The notes under the pieces were generated by a model. It was not told the origin of the DNA. It was given only the letters and a program-made list of their open reading frames with translations, and made no database searches. DNA of 64,000 nucleotides from a virus, in the IMG/VR virus record IMGVR_UViG_3300044981_000029, positions 1 to 64,000 of that record, one strand, 5' to 3'. Both the position numbers and the translations under genes were made by a program. Position 1 is the first letter of the stretch; each line of letters begins with the position of its first letter. Of the stretch, positions 1 through 7,802 are shown piece by piece.

Positions 1-1
1 A

Positions 2-97
2 GGCGTCATAATCTGGCACGATGCGGCGCGCCAATTGTTCAAGGTCACGCTGGAGAAGGACGAAGAGCCAAAAGGAAAACAGCAGGCAGTGGAATGA
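2..97 (+). CDS. 3' end of a gene cut by the window start
   Basis: Only the last 31 codons are present, ending in TGA at 95-97. The visible tail is mixed charged and lysine-rich (ends EKDEEPKGKQQAVE). The stop overlaps the ATG of the glycosyltransferase-like gene by four bases (ATGA), so it belongs to the same rightward operon. Too little remains for a function. If the genome is circular, its 5' end lies beyond the right edge of the window. Confidence 0.6.
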   Translation, partial: GVIIWHDAARQLFKVTLEKDEEPKGKQQAVE

Positions 98-948
98 GCC
101 TCAGCATCCTCCTGACGACGCGCGGACGGCCGGAACTGCTGCGATGGACCCTGGAAACGACGGTGCCGAATATCCGCGAGCCGGATACGCGACTGATTAT
201 CGCGGCTGATGATGATGATTCGCCAGAAGTACTTGAGATGCTTTGGCAGCTTTCCAAAATCCCTCCTGTGGAATGTTCAGTTCTTCCGCGCGAGGACAAC
301 CTGGGCGCCAAGGTCAACCGCATCCTCACCATCGCGCCTGCTGATGTTTACCTGCACATGGTAGACTACCGCCCGCATCTCACGCCGGGATTTGATACCA
401 AGATCCTCGAAGCTGCAGCGCTGTTCCCCGACAACATCGGGGTGGTCTATAGTCACATGGCTAATCTGTCGTTTCCGGAGATCAATGCAGTAACTCACGG
501 CCTCGTAGAAAAGATGGGCTATTTCTACCCGCCCTATTTCCCGTATTGGTTCGTGGACCACTGGCTTGATGACATCGCGCGTCTGATCGGGCGCATTGCG
601 GTGGCCGATGTGAAGACCGATGGATCGCGGCGTCCTGGTACGGGCGATCGTCGCGACGTGGCATGGTGGGCAACGTTCTATGATGCCGCTGTTGTGCACC
701 GCAGGCGCATGGCACACGCCATCATCAATTCGGAGGACTTTCAGGAGCCACAGTGGCGCAAGGAGTTGCTGTTGCGGCATCATACGCTCATCGAGGAGCG
801 GTCAAAAATGATCAACGACAGCGCTCGAACTACGCGCTGGCACATTCCGCCGGAGCAAGTTGACGAGCGCTATCGGCGCTGCAAGGCAGCAGCACAGGCG
901 TTGCTCCGCGAGTGGCTGCCGGATCTTGAGGCGGAGATGGCGGCGTGA
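94..948 (+). CDS. Glycosyltransferase family 2-like (GT-A fold) protein
   Basis: 284 aa. The start (SLSILLTTRGRP) is the typical first beta strand of GT-A glycosyltransferases. A run of four Asp at residues 39-42 fits the nucleotide-binding region, and PREDNLGAKVNRIL (about 65-78) resembles the substrate loop of family 2 enzymes. A later MVDYR may stand in for the DxD motif. Such enzymes transfer a sugar from a nucleotide-sugar; the acceptor (host surface polysaccharide, virion protein or DNA) cannot be read from the sequence. It overlaps the preceding gene by ATGA and lies just upstream of the head genes, so a virion-related role is possible. The family call is by motif only. Confidence 0.6.
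   Translation: MSLSILLTTRGRPELLRWTLETTVPNIREPDTRLIIAADDDDSPEVLEMLWQLSKIPPVECSVLPREDNLGAKVNRILTIAPADVYLHMVDYRPHLTPGFDTKILEAAALFPDNIGVVYSHMANLSFPEINAVTHGLVEKMGYFYPPYFPYWFVDHWLDDIARLIGRIAVADVKTDGSRRPGTGDRRDVAWWATFYDAAVVHRRRMAHAIINSEDFQEPQWRKELLLRHHTLIEERSKMINDSARTTRWHIPPEQVDERYRRCKAAAQALLREWLPDLEAEMAA
931..948 (+). repeat. Gene-junction repeat, copy 1
   Basis: Eighteen bases spanning the end of the glycosyltransferase-like gene and the GTG start of the next gene. They recur exactly at 1198-1215. The unit carries a GGAG ribosome-binding site eight bases before a GTG start, so each copy supplies both a stop and an initiation signal. Confidence 0.8.
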
Positions 949-1196
949 ATATCCTATTTCCATCGGGCTATCGCGTTGAGATCAGTAAGCTACGCCAGCA
1001 GCTTGAAGAGGCGCATCTCGCATGGTGGCAAGAATGGAAAGACCAGCAACCGGAATTCAAGATCGAGAACATCCGATTCGAACACAAGCCCGGATGGGAT
1101 AAGCGGTTTTTCAGCATTCAATCGGCCCACAGCGGCAATCACTGGATCTGGAAAGCCACGCGAATAGTTTGGTTCAGTATGAGTTGGCCGGTTTGA
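945..1196 (+). CDS. Hypothetical protein, 83 aa
   Basis: Starts with GTG overlapping the upstream stop (GTGA), with GGAG eight bases upstream. The product is Trp-rich (AWWQEWKDQQ, HWIWKATRIVWFSMSW) and has a short amphipathic helix at residues 12-30. No family recognised. It lies exactly between two copies of an 18-bp repeat, which suggests later insertion between the glycosyltransferase-like gene and the 90-aa gene at 1212. Confidence 0.6.
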   Translation: MNILFPSGYRVEISKLRQQLEEAHLAWWQEWKDQQPEFKIENIRFEHKPGWDKRFFSIQSAHSGNHWIWKATRIVWFSMSWPV

Positions 1197-1197
1197 A

Positions 1198-1215
1198 GCG
1201 GAGATGGCGGCGTGA
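1198..1215 (+). repeat. Gene-junction repeat, copy 2
   Basis: Identical to 931-948; with the three preceding bases the match is 20 of 21. It supplies the ribosome-binding site and GTG start of the gene at 1212. Confidence 0.8.
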
Positions 1216-1484
1216 CAGAGAATGTCGTTTCCTTGCGCGGTGACAAGGTGCAAAACCCGGGCACACCAAATGCCGAGGTGATTGAGGACATTGAAAGGCT
1301 TCTTGAAGCGGCGCGCTCTGGCGAAATCAACGCCATTGCGTATGCAGTGCGGTACAAAGACGATCTGACGAGCTATCGTTGGGTTGGAGTAATCAGCCGG
1401 GCGATGGTCGGAGCAATTGAATTGGCCAAGCTCGGTATGTGTCAGCAGGAAATCTCCGAGGTATTAGGAACCGAACCGCCCTAG
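1212..1484 (+). CDS. Hypothetical protein, 90 aa
   Basis: GTG start eight bases after GGAG inside the second junction repeat. The central part (DIERLLEAARSGEINAIAYAVRYKD) and the following RWVGVISRAMVGAIELAK resemble a small alpha/beta phage protein seen in many proteobacterial phages. No catalytic motif and no assigned function. It stands between the glycosyltransferase-like gene and a small membrane protein. Confidence 0.6.
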   Translation: MTENVVSLRGDKVQNPGTPNAEVIEDIERLLEAARSGEINAIAYAVRYKDDLTSYRWVGVISRAMVGAIELAKLGMCQQEISEVLGTEPP

Positions 1485-1518
1485 CCGAATTGTCCTCCAA
1501 CACCCGGAGGACTGCGCT

Positions 1519-1713
1519 ATGCCGATCGGCCTCTTGTTCTGGATGCTCATGATCCTGTGGCTGATCTTCGGTGGAATTTGGTGGCGCAATGGTCCGGGTT
1601 GGGCTTACGGATGGGGCGGCAATATGCTATTGCTGTTCGTGCTGCTCTTCTTGCTCGGATGGAATGATTTTGGTTTCATCCTTCAGGGTGGGCGTGGCAG
1701 CCCTTTTCACTAG
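1519..1713 (+). CDS. Small Trp/Gly-rich membrane protein, 64 aa
   Basis: ATG start preceded by GGAGG. Two hydrophobic segments are visible (about residues 3-20 and 34-49), separated by a short Trp/Gly loop (WWRNGPGWAYGWGG). It is predicted to sit in the inner membrane with two passes. The role is unknown; a head-operon location rather than the lysis region argues against calling it the holin. Confidence 0.6.
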   Translation: MPIGLLFWMLMILWLIFGGIWWRNGPGWAYGWGGNMLLLFVLLFLLGWNDFGFILQGGRGSPFH

Positions 1714-1767
1714 ACGCTACGCAGCAAGGATGTCGATACGTCGGCGGCGTTACTGATTGCTCGCTAC

Positions 1768-1784
1768 CGCCGGCTGAACCGGCG
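1768..1784 (+). other. Short GC-rich hairpin in a 116-base spacer
   Basis: CGCCGG, loop CTGAA, CCGGCG: a perfect 6-bp stem with no following T-run, so not an obvious terminator. It lies between the membrane protein and the gene at 1830; nothing else was seen in this spacer. Confidence 0.35.
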
Positions 1785-1829
1785 CCACCATCAATATGCC
1801 GCGGCTGTTAGCCCGCATTGGAGCTCAAA

Positions 1830-2243
1830 ATGACCCTCGACCAGCTAATCGCAGAAGTCGCCTCCAAACCAACGCAGGTTGAGGCGTTCACCACGCTGAT
1901 GACCTGTCTGCAGATCGAAATGAACGATGCCATGGTCGGTGATAGCCCGCCGCCGTCAGTCAATAGCAAGTTTGATTCGGTGTTTTCGCAGGCGTCCGGC
2001 AAAGCCGCTGAGATCCTCAACGCGATAGAGACCGGCAAGCCAGGGCTTGAGCCGATTGTGAAGGTGAAGCCGCCGGCAAGTGATCCTGGCGGCCCCGTGA
2101 CGAAGGCGGCAGAACCGTTGGTATTCAAGGACAAGCCGATCCCGGTGGCCACTTCAACATCGGTGCCGCAATCGCCAACAGCCATCGATTCGCTTCCACC
2201 CTTCGCTCCAAATACGCCGGAAAGCGCACATCAACCAGCATAG
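1830..2243 (+). CDS. Proline-rich hypothetical protein upstream of the capsid gene (possible scaffold or head protein)
   Basis: 137 aa from the ATG six bases after GGAG; a TTG four codons earlier is less likely. The first 75 residues look helical. The rest is Pro/Ala/Ser/Thr-rich and probably unstructured. It is the last gene before the terminator at 2251 and lies two positions upstream of the major capsid gene, where scaffold-like proteins often sit. That role is inferred from position and composition only. Confidence 0.55.
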   Translation: MTLDQLIAEVASKPTQVEAFTTLMTCLQIEMNDAMVGDSPPPSVNSKFDSVFSQASGKAAEILNAIETGKPGLEPIVKVKPPASDPGGPVTKAAEPLVFKDKPIPVATSTSVPQSPTAIDSLPPFAPNTPESAHQPA

Positions 2244-2250
2244 AGAAATC

Positions 2251-2276
2251 GCCCCGGCCAATCCCCGGGGCTTTTT
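2251..2276 (+). terminator. Rho-independent terminator
   Basis: Perfect 7-bp stem GCCCCGG / CCGGGGC with a 7-base loop, followed by TTTTTC. It lies 8 bases after the stop of the 137-aa gene and separates the glycosyltransferase block from the capsid operon. Confidence 0.85.
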
Positions 2277-2283
2277 CTTGCTA

Positions 2284-2312
2284 TTGACGCAATTGTATTT
2301 CGCGTATATGCA
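2284..2312 (+). promoter_or_regulatory. Probable sigma70-type promoter for the capsid operon
   Basis: TTGACG at 2284-2289, 17-base spacer, TATGCA at 2307-2312, directly after the terminator at 2251-2276. About 165 bases of untranslated leader follow before the gene at 2477, including a 6-bp hairpin CCGCGC/GCGCGG at 2390-2408. It differs in spacer sequence from the three promoters of the early regions. Confidence 0.5.
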
Positions 2313-2476
2313 GGATCAATTACCTATCGAGCCGATGGGAAATCGTTTCCAGGTCGAGCCAAAACAGCGCCTTTTGCTCCCTGAATAACCCGCGCCAGCG
2401 TTGCGCGGTCCCCAAGGCAGATACCCCCGCAAATGCTTTGCAGGACGCCTCCCGATAAACAGGAGATGCGCCGGCT

Positions 2477-3061
2477 ATGGCCAACGTTCAAGCGGCATTC
2501 GGATTCCGACATATTGGCTTTTTGCCGGGCTATTCGCCTGATTACCAGCAGCTCACGCGGCAGATTCAGTCCAGCAACGCTACCAAGATTTTCAACGGCG
2601 ATCCGGTCATCAAGAGCACGAATTGGATCGTTCAAGCGTCGAACAATACGGCCACGCTCGAAGGTATCTTTGTTGGATGCAACTACGTTCCGACCGGCGG
2701 CACGCTCACCCTGCAGCCCAGCCCGTTTTGGGTCGGGTCCGCCGCTTCCGATGCAACAGGATATCTGATCAATGCGCCTGGCGCGCTCTTCCTCGCCGCC
2801 GCCCTGAACACAGCAATCGTCACGTCGAACATCGGAAATATGATTGGCTTTGCGATCGGCACCGGCTCAACTGTCGGCGGCGGTTTTTCAGGCGCCACAC
2901 TTGATGCCAGCACAGCCACTACCACTGTCAGCACGTTGCCATTTCAGGTCGTGTCTTTGTATCAAGGCATTGGCAACGGCTCCGATCCGACCACAGCATT
3001 CAACTGGGCAGTCGTGACATTCAATAACCAGCGCTTCCGCGTTGGCACAACGGGCACCTGA
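2477..3061 (+). CDS. Virion structural protein upstream of major capsid (decoration-like)
   Basis: 194 aa, Gly/Thr/Ala/Asn-rich, with an extended beta-like composition and no signal peptide. It lies directly before the major capsid gene in the same operon, after a terminator and promoter. Size and position fit a head decoration or accessory capsid protein, but no specific family was recognised. An AGGAG lies 12 bases upstream of the ATG. Confidence 0.6.
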   Translation: MANVQAAFGFRHIGFLPGYSPDYQQLTRQIQSSNATKIFNGDPVIKSTNWIVQASNNTATLEGIFVGCNYVPTGGTLTLQPSPFWVGSAASDATGYLINAPGALFLAAALNTAIVTSNIGNMIGFAIGTGSTVGGGFSGATLDASTATTTVSTLPFQVVSLYQGIGNGSDPTTAFNWAVVTFNNQRFRVGTTGT

Positions 3062-3105
3062 TCTTGGTTTCGCACATTCAAACGCCTGTCTGATAGGAGC
3101 TTACT

Positions 3106-4020
3106 TTGCCCATTGCTTTGGCCAATATTCGATCCGAGCTTCTGCCGGGCCTCTTCGATGTGCGCGGCTCCTACGATATGATACCGCGGCAATGGGACAA
3201 AGTTTTCAAAACCCACAAGTCCGCAATGGCCGTCGAGCGCTCAACGCAGATGGCGTTCGTTGCGCTGCCGTTCCTGAAGGACGAAGGCGCCGCAACCCAG
3301 TTCGACAACAATGCTGGCGAGCGCTTCACCTGGGCGTTCGTACATATCGAGGTCGCGCTTGGATACGCTATCACGCGCAAGGCGATCGACGACAACCTGT
3401 ATAAGGCACAGTTCAACCCGACCAACCTGAAACTCCAGGAAGCTTTCGCGCAGTTCAAGGAAATCCAGGCCGCGAACATCTTCAATCTGGGCACCGTTTA
3501 CAACTCGGCTCAGATCGGAGATGGTGTGCCATTCTTCTCGACGGCGCATCCGTTTGACAACGGCACATGGGCCAACACGTCATCGACGCCGAAGAGCCTG
3601 AACGAAGCCGCGCTGCTCGCCGACATGACCAACGTGCGAACCCAGTTCGTCAACGAGCGAGGCCTGCGCATTCTGGCCCGCGCGCGCCGGCTGATCGTGC
3701 CGCCGAACCTCGAACAAGTCGCCATCCGCCTGATGAAGACCGAGCTGCGGCCCGGCACCGCGGACAACGATGTCAACGCGATCCTCACGCTCTCAGGCGG
3801 CCTGCCCGAAGGCCATCTCGTCATGGACTTCCTCACCTCGAACTTCGCGTGGTTCCTCACGACGAACATCGAGGGGCTGATCCATATGTTGCGCATTCCG
3901 TATGAATCGGACATGTGGGTTGACAATATCACAGATAACCTCCTTGTCAAGGCATATGAACGTTACAGCTTCGGCATCAACGACCCGCGTTGTGCGTGGG
4001 GCGAATTTGCCACTAGTTAG
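3106..4020 (+). CDS. Major capsid protein (HK97 fold, Mu gpT-like)
   Basis: 304 aa. Features typical of Mu gpT-like major head proteins are an N-terminal segment on a 'GLFDVRGSY' theme, the AFVALPFLKDEG stretch, a central helix region, and the AHPFDNG loop followed by the RGLRILARARRLIVPPNLE strand and C-terminal MDFLTSNFAWFLTTN region. It would form the icosahedral shell. It starts with TTG, eight bases after AGGAG; TTG for the most abundant virion protein is notable. It is followed by a nuclease gene rather than the next head gene, indicating an insertion. Confidence 0.8.
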   Translation: MPIALANIRSELLPGLFDVRGSYDMIPRQWDKVFKTHKSAMAVERSTQMAFVALPFLKDEGAATQFDNNAGERFTWAFVHIEVALGYAITRKAIDDNLYKAQFNPTNLKLQEAFAQFKEIQAANIFNLGTVYNSAQIGDGVPFFSTAHPFDNGTWANTSSTPKSLNEAALLADMTNVRTQFVNERGLRILARARRLIVPPNLEQVAIRLMKTELRPGTADNDVNAILTLSGGLPEGHLVMDFLTSNFAWFLTTNIEGLIHMLRIPYESDMWVDNITDNLLVKAYERYSFGINDPRCAWGEFATS

Positions 4021-4121
4021 AACTACTTAGTCGTAAACATCCAAAAGAGTATCGTTCTTTCCAAGACACGGGTTATACGAGCTATACAGCTTAACGTAAA
4101 TGTGACTGTACAATATCCCTT

Positions 4122-4141
4122 TCGTAAGGCACGGTACGAAC
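4122..4141 (+). promoter_or_regulatory. Operator-like inverted repeat before the nuclease gene
   Basis: TTCGTA, 8-base spacer, TACGAA, within an A/T-rich 143-base gap (4021-4163) between capsid and nuclease. It could be a protein-binding site or part of the nuclease gene's own promoter. No convincing -35/-10 pair was found here. A GGGAGAAGG ribosome-binding site precedes the ATG at 4164. Confidence 0.35.
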
Positions 4142-4163
4142 GCCTCACAAAGGGAGAAGGACA

Positions 4164-5306
4164 ATGGCAAAAGTGATTTCGCTGACCCACGAACGTCTGA
4201 CGCAAGTGCTGGGTTATGATCCGGCATCAGGAGTGTTTACGTGGAAGGTGCGCCCGTCTAATCGCATTCATGTCGGAGATCAGGCCGGCGTTATCGTTGG
4301 CAATGGTCATCGATACATCATGGTCGACGGCGAAAAACTTCAAGCCTCACGTCTGGCTTGGTTTTATGTTCACAGAATTTGGCCGGCTGGAGACATCAAG
4401 TTCCGCAATGGCAATACGGCAGATTGCTGGATCGAAAACCTGCGAGATGTTGACCGCGTGAGCGGAGCCCGCGAGCGTGGTCTGGTCAGCAACAATTCGA
4501 CCGGCTTCAAGGGCGTCAGCCCGGCTCCTTTTGGAAAATTTCAGTCCAAGATCACTTGGAACTACAAGCAAATCAGCCTTGGTGGAAACTTCGAGAGCGC
4601 AGAATTAGCATCGGCCGCCTACGTCGATGCAGAAACCAGACTGACAGGCGCTGCAGATGTCGATGCTGTCATTCGTGAATTGCTCCTTGAAAAGCGGCAG
4701 CGCGCCGCTTGGTCCAATCTGGTTAATCAGGGCATCGTTGTAGGGTGGACCTCATTTGAGGAATTTGCGGCGGAGGCTAAGGATGTTCCAGAGCGTCGCT
4801 ATGCGCTGGCGTCGATTGATTCCAGTCGCCCGGTCGGTCCTGGCAACTATCGGTGGTCATCGGAGGATCACCCGGTTGCGAAAGGCGTAGACGGTAAGAG
4901 AGCCTACGCAAAGGCGAACCGAGGCATCAATAAGGACCAACTTCGGGACCGCGATTTCCGCAAGAAGTACGGCATCGATTTCGCCGAATATCAGCGCATG
5001 CTGATCGATCAGAAGGGCGTCTGCGCTTCCTGCGAGCGTCCCGAAACGCGATTGACGGATGCTGGCGAACTTCGCATGCTTTCGGTTGATCACAACCACA
5101 CTACCAGCGCAGTTCGCGGGTTGCTCTGCTCGAATTGCAACCTCGTTCTCGGCTACGCCTGCGATGACGTTTCCGTCCTTCAAAGCGCCATCGCCTATTT
5201 GCGCAAGCATGCCGCCGATGATACGGTTCTCAAGTTCGAACCGACGCGCCCCAATCGTGACTGGCTGTTCGTAGCTACCCCGGGATTTGGAGACCAAGCC
5301 GCATGA
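4164..5306 (+). CDS. Multi-domain homing-type nuclease: decayed HNH, AP2, and endonuclease VII domains
   Basis: 380 aa with four recognisable parts. Residues about 1-105 match the HNH_3 plan (RLAWFYVHRIWPAGD ... NGN ... WIENLRDV), but the catalytic DH is replaced by KF, so this domain is probably inactive. About 112-165 is an AP2 DNA-binding domain (STGFKGVS ... FESAELASAAY). About 190-230 resembles the segment before a second HNH (GWTSFEEF ... GPGNYRWSSEDHP). About 290-345 is a recombination endonuclease VII-type nuclease with CASC, DHNHTT and CSNC. It is likely a selfish or recombination nuclease inserted between capsid and the next virion gene. It overlaps the next gene by ATGA. Confidence 0.8.
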   Translation: MAKVISLTHERLTQVLGYDPASGVFTWKVRPSNRIHVGDQAGVIVGNGHRYIMVDGEKLQASRLAWFYVHRIWPAGDIKFRNGNTADCWIENLRDVDRVSGARERGLVSNNSTGFKGVSPAPFGKFQSKITWNYKQISLGGNFESAELASAAYVDAETRLTGAADVDAVIRELLLEKRQRAAWSNLVNQGIVVGWTSFEEFAAEAKDVPERRYALASIDSSRPVGPGNYRWSSEDHPVAKGVDGKRAYAKANRGINKDQLRDRDFRKKYGIDFAEYQRMLIDQKGVCASCERPETRLTDAGELRMLSVDHNHTTSAVRGLLCSNCNLVLGYACDDVSVLQSAIAYLRKHAADDTVLKFEPTRPNRDWLFVATPGFGDQAA

Positions 5307-6559
5307 CTGACACCAATTTCCGCGGCCCCGTCAACAGCATTGGCGCGATGGAGGATGCGACGGTCAGTCCGACCGATGGCCCGAACTATAACTATCAGGG
5401 AACGGCGTTTCAGAACCTTCGGGGCGGCAATTTCCAGAAGGATGGCGTTGGACCTGGGCGCATTCCGGCGTATCTGGATAACCCGTCGATTGTGTTCGTT
5501 GACAACATTCCGAGTTCGACCAGCACAACGGCGATTGCAACTGCTGTGGCTTTCGCCAGCGGCACGCCGATCACGACGCTGATCACGGTGGCGCCGGGCA
5601 ACACTACGGCAGGCAGCCCTTCGCATGCGCCGGGCATGCCAATCATTCCATTCGGGGCGAGCACTCCGGTCACCGTCACTGCGCTGGACTTTGGGTTTAC
5701 GACCGGCACGACGGTGGCGGCTTCGTCGGCTGTGACGGTCGTGGACAACACACTGTTCACGCTGGGACAGTGGATCGCGATCGGTGGCGCCGGCAACTCG
5801 GCCAAGACCGCATCATTGCTGACGCAGGTCGTGGCCATCAGCACGGTGACGACGCTGATCAATATTTTCCCGCTTGCGCTGGGCTCGTTGAGCAACGCGC
5901 CGATCGGAGGGGCAAACCTCTTCGCTCAAGGATTTCTGCCGCCGGCAACGCAGTTTGGTCCATCGAATCCAGTTGCGAATGCCGAGGCGAACGCGCTCGC
6001 TGGTGGCCTATTCCGGCTGTTCAATCCGCTCGGTGGCCTGGCACGCAACGTCTCGATCACAGCGACCACGGCGATTGCGTCGGGTACGGTGACCATTCGC
6101 GGCTATGACGTTCACGGTCAGGCCATGAGCGAGACGCTGACCACGCTGCTTTCTACGGCCACGATTTGGGGCCGGAAAGCCTTCAAATACATCGCCAGCG
6201 TCACGCCGAACTACACGGACAGCACCGGAACGTACTCGGTTGGTGTTGGCGACGTGTTCGGACTGCCGTTTCGCATGGATCGATATGAATATCTGCAATA
6301 CTGCTGGAACGGCATCAACAATGTGAACCAGACTGGCTTTGTGGCGGCGGTTCAGACCGTACCCACGGCCACCACGGGCGATGTCCGCGGCACGCTGCAG
6401 GTTGGTCCCGGCGGAACGGGCACAGCCATCACCAACTCGGCGACCGCGAACGGAACGGCTCGGTTGTGGATCTTGCAGACAATGCCATTGTGGAATGATA
6501 TCTCTGGTACGCCGACGAATACCGTGCCATTTTTTGGACAGACCCAATTCACGAATTGA
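5303..6559 (+). CDS. Virion structural protein, 418 aa
   Basis: Thr/Ala/Gly/Val-rich, largely beta composition. The first 70 residues contain DGPNYNYQGTAFQNLRGG, and the C-terminal half resembles an adhesin-like or decoration fold (FGLPFRMDRYEYLQYCWNG). No signal peptide. It lies in the head operon after capsid and was probably adjacent to it before the nuclease inserted. A minor capsid or head-tail structural role is inferred from context; no family name assigned. Confidence 0.6.
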   Translation: MTDTNFRGPVNSIGAMEDATVSPTDGPNYNYQGTAFQNLRGGNFQKDGVGPGRIPAYLDNPSIVFVDNIPSSTSTTAIATAVAFASGTPITTLITVAPGNTTAGSPSHAPGMPIIPFGASTPVTVTALDFGFTTGTTVAASSAVTVVDNTLFTLGQWIAIGGAGNSAKTASLLTQVVAISTVTTLINIFPLALGSLSNAPIGGANLFAQGFLPPATQFGPSNPVANAEANALAGGLFRLFNPLGGLARNVSITATTAIASGTVTIRGYDVHGQAMSETLTTLLSTATIWGRKAFKYIASVTPNYTDSTGTYSVGVGDVFGLPFRMDRYEYLQYCWNGINNVNQTGFVAAVQTVPTATTGDVRGTLQVGPGGTGTAITNSATANGTARLWILQTMPLWNDISGTPTNTVPFFGQTQFTN

Positions 6560-6610
6560 TTGCGGTAGACCGCACCGAGCCCACGGACCCGGGCAGAAAA
6601 GGAAGACGAT

Positions 6611-6916
6611 ATGTCGAGAGCTCGCCATAAGGAGCATGAAAAGCATCATCACGAACGCGCCAAGGGTGGCCGGATTGACATGAAGGTGTCTGGCAATCCT
6701 GACGTATTCGAGGAGGCCCACGAGAAGCACAAGAAGGGCGGCCGCGTGAAGAAAAAGCACGAGATGCATGCTGAGGGCGAAAAGTCCAAGCATCGCATGG
6801 ACCGTCCGCGACGGGCGCGCGGCGGCAAGGTGCACGGCTCGGATCAGGCGCCGTTCAGTTCGGCGAAGAACTCGACCAAGACGCATGAAGAGGCTGGGCA
6901 GGACGGTCCGGACTGA
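6611..6916 (+). CDS. Basic Lys/His/Gly-rich protein with GG-V motifs, 101 aa
   Basis: ATG after AAGGA. Extremely basic (many Lys, Arg, His) with three glycine-basic motifs: AKGGRI, KKGGRV and ARGGKVH. About 25 residues around KHRMDRPRRARGGKVH are nearly the same as a block in the protein at 63302 (KHRMDRPKRAKGGKVH), next to the portal gene. It is likely a virion-associated nucleic-acid-binding or packaging-related protein. The function is inferred from charge and location only. Confidence 0.65.
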   Translation: MSRARHKEHEKHHHERAKGGRIDMKVSGNPDVFEEAHEKHKKGGRVKKKHEMHAEGEKSKHRMDRPRRARGGKVHGSDQAPFSSAKNSTKTHEEAGQDGPD

Positions 6917-7116
6917 TGGCGAAGCTGACCTCAAAAGCGAGGAATATGCTCCCGGCAAAGGATTTTGGCGGACCGGATAGGAGCTACCCCCTAAATGATG
7001 CAACCCACGCTAGAAACGCTCTAGCGAGAGCTTCGCAACATGCATCTGAAGGCTTGAAGTCGCACATCAAGGAAATTGTTCACCGCAAGTTTCCCGGCAT
7101 CAAGCAAGGCGACTAG
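6916..7116 (+). CDS. Small conserved phage protein (DUF6582-like), 66 aa
   Basis: Begins MAKLTSKARNMLPAKDFGGP, followed by YPLNDATHARNALARASQ and a basic helical C-terminus. This layout (KLT-x-AR ... DFxGPxRSYP ... D-x-HAR-AL) is recurrent in phage structural regions and in small prophage proteins. It overlaps the previous stop (TGATG), so it is translationally coupled to the basic GG-V protein. Function unknown. Confidence 0.65.
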   Translation: MAKLTSKARNMLPAKDFGGPDRSYPLNDATHARNALARASQHASEGLKSHIKEIVHRKFPGIKQGD

Positions 7117-7136
7117 CGGTCTAACCGAGGATCGCT

Positions 7137-7802
7137 ATGGGCCTGCCGAACACATTCACCCGAGTTCTAGCCGCTGCGGTGGCGAACAACATAGCGGCAT
7201 CGCAGAGTCCCGCTGCCGGCGCCATCCTGATCAACGGCTCGGCCGCTTCGAACGGCATTGCTACGCTGGACCAGCAGCGTCGGGTTATCATCACGTCCGG
7301 TGGTAATGACAGCGGCATCACATTTACGGTCAACGGCACGAACCAGGCCGGTTTCCCGATCTCGGATAGCTTTGTCGGCGCCAACGTCGGAGCTGCGCAG
7401 TCCAACCTGGACTTTCTGACTGTCACCAGTGTCACGCACACCGGTTCGGTAGCATCTACAATCACGATAGGAACGAACACGGTAGGCTCGTCGTTCTGGC
7501 AGATCATCAATTGGAACGCGGTTCCGACGAACCTGACCATTGCGGTTGAAGTGCGGAGCGGATCGGCGAATTTCACCGTTGAGCACACCTATGACGACCC
7601 GAATATCCTGCCGATGACGGGCGGTCTGAATGCAGCCGGCAAAACGTTCCCCACACCATGGCCTGATGTTACTATCAGTGGTGCAACGTCATCGATCGAG
7701 ACGGCGTATCAGATCCCCATTCTTGCGTGGCGGCTCACGACTAACTCAGGAACGGGGACACTGGTCTGCCGCGCGCTGCAATCTGGCTTGGGGAGCCCGT
7801 AA
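7137..7802 (+). CDS. Virion structural protein, 221 aa
   Basis: ATG after GAGG. Ala/Thr/Ser/Asn-rich beta-type sequence with no catalytic motif. The segment ITSGGNDSGITFTVNGTNQAG is repeat-like, as in phage head-fibre or decoration proteins. It lies in the structural operon and overlaps the next gene by one base (TAATG). Confidence 0.55.
   Translation: MGLPNTFTRVLAAAVANNIAASQSPAAGAILINGSAASNGIATLDQQRRVIITSGGNDSGITFTVNGTNQAGFPISDSFVGANVGAAQSNLDFLTVTSVTHTGSVASTITIGTNTVGSSFWQIINWNAVPTNLTIAVEVRSGSANFTVEHTYDDPNILPMTGGLNAAGKTFPTPWPDVTISGATSSIETAYQIPILAWRLTTNSGTGTLVCRALQSGLGSP

Noticed and set aside
277-783. A 168-codon minus-strand frame opposite the glycosyltransferase-like gene
   Set aside because: Fully contained in a supported gene; composition is that of a shadow frame.
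6008-7003. A 331-codon open frame on the minus strand
   Set aside because: It is antisense to two well-supported rightward genes and has no recognisable domain; long frames opposite GC-rich genes are expected.
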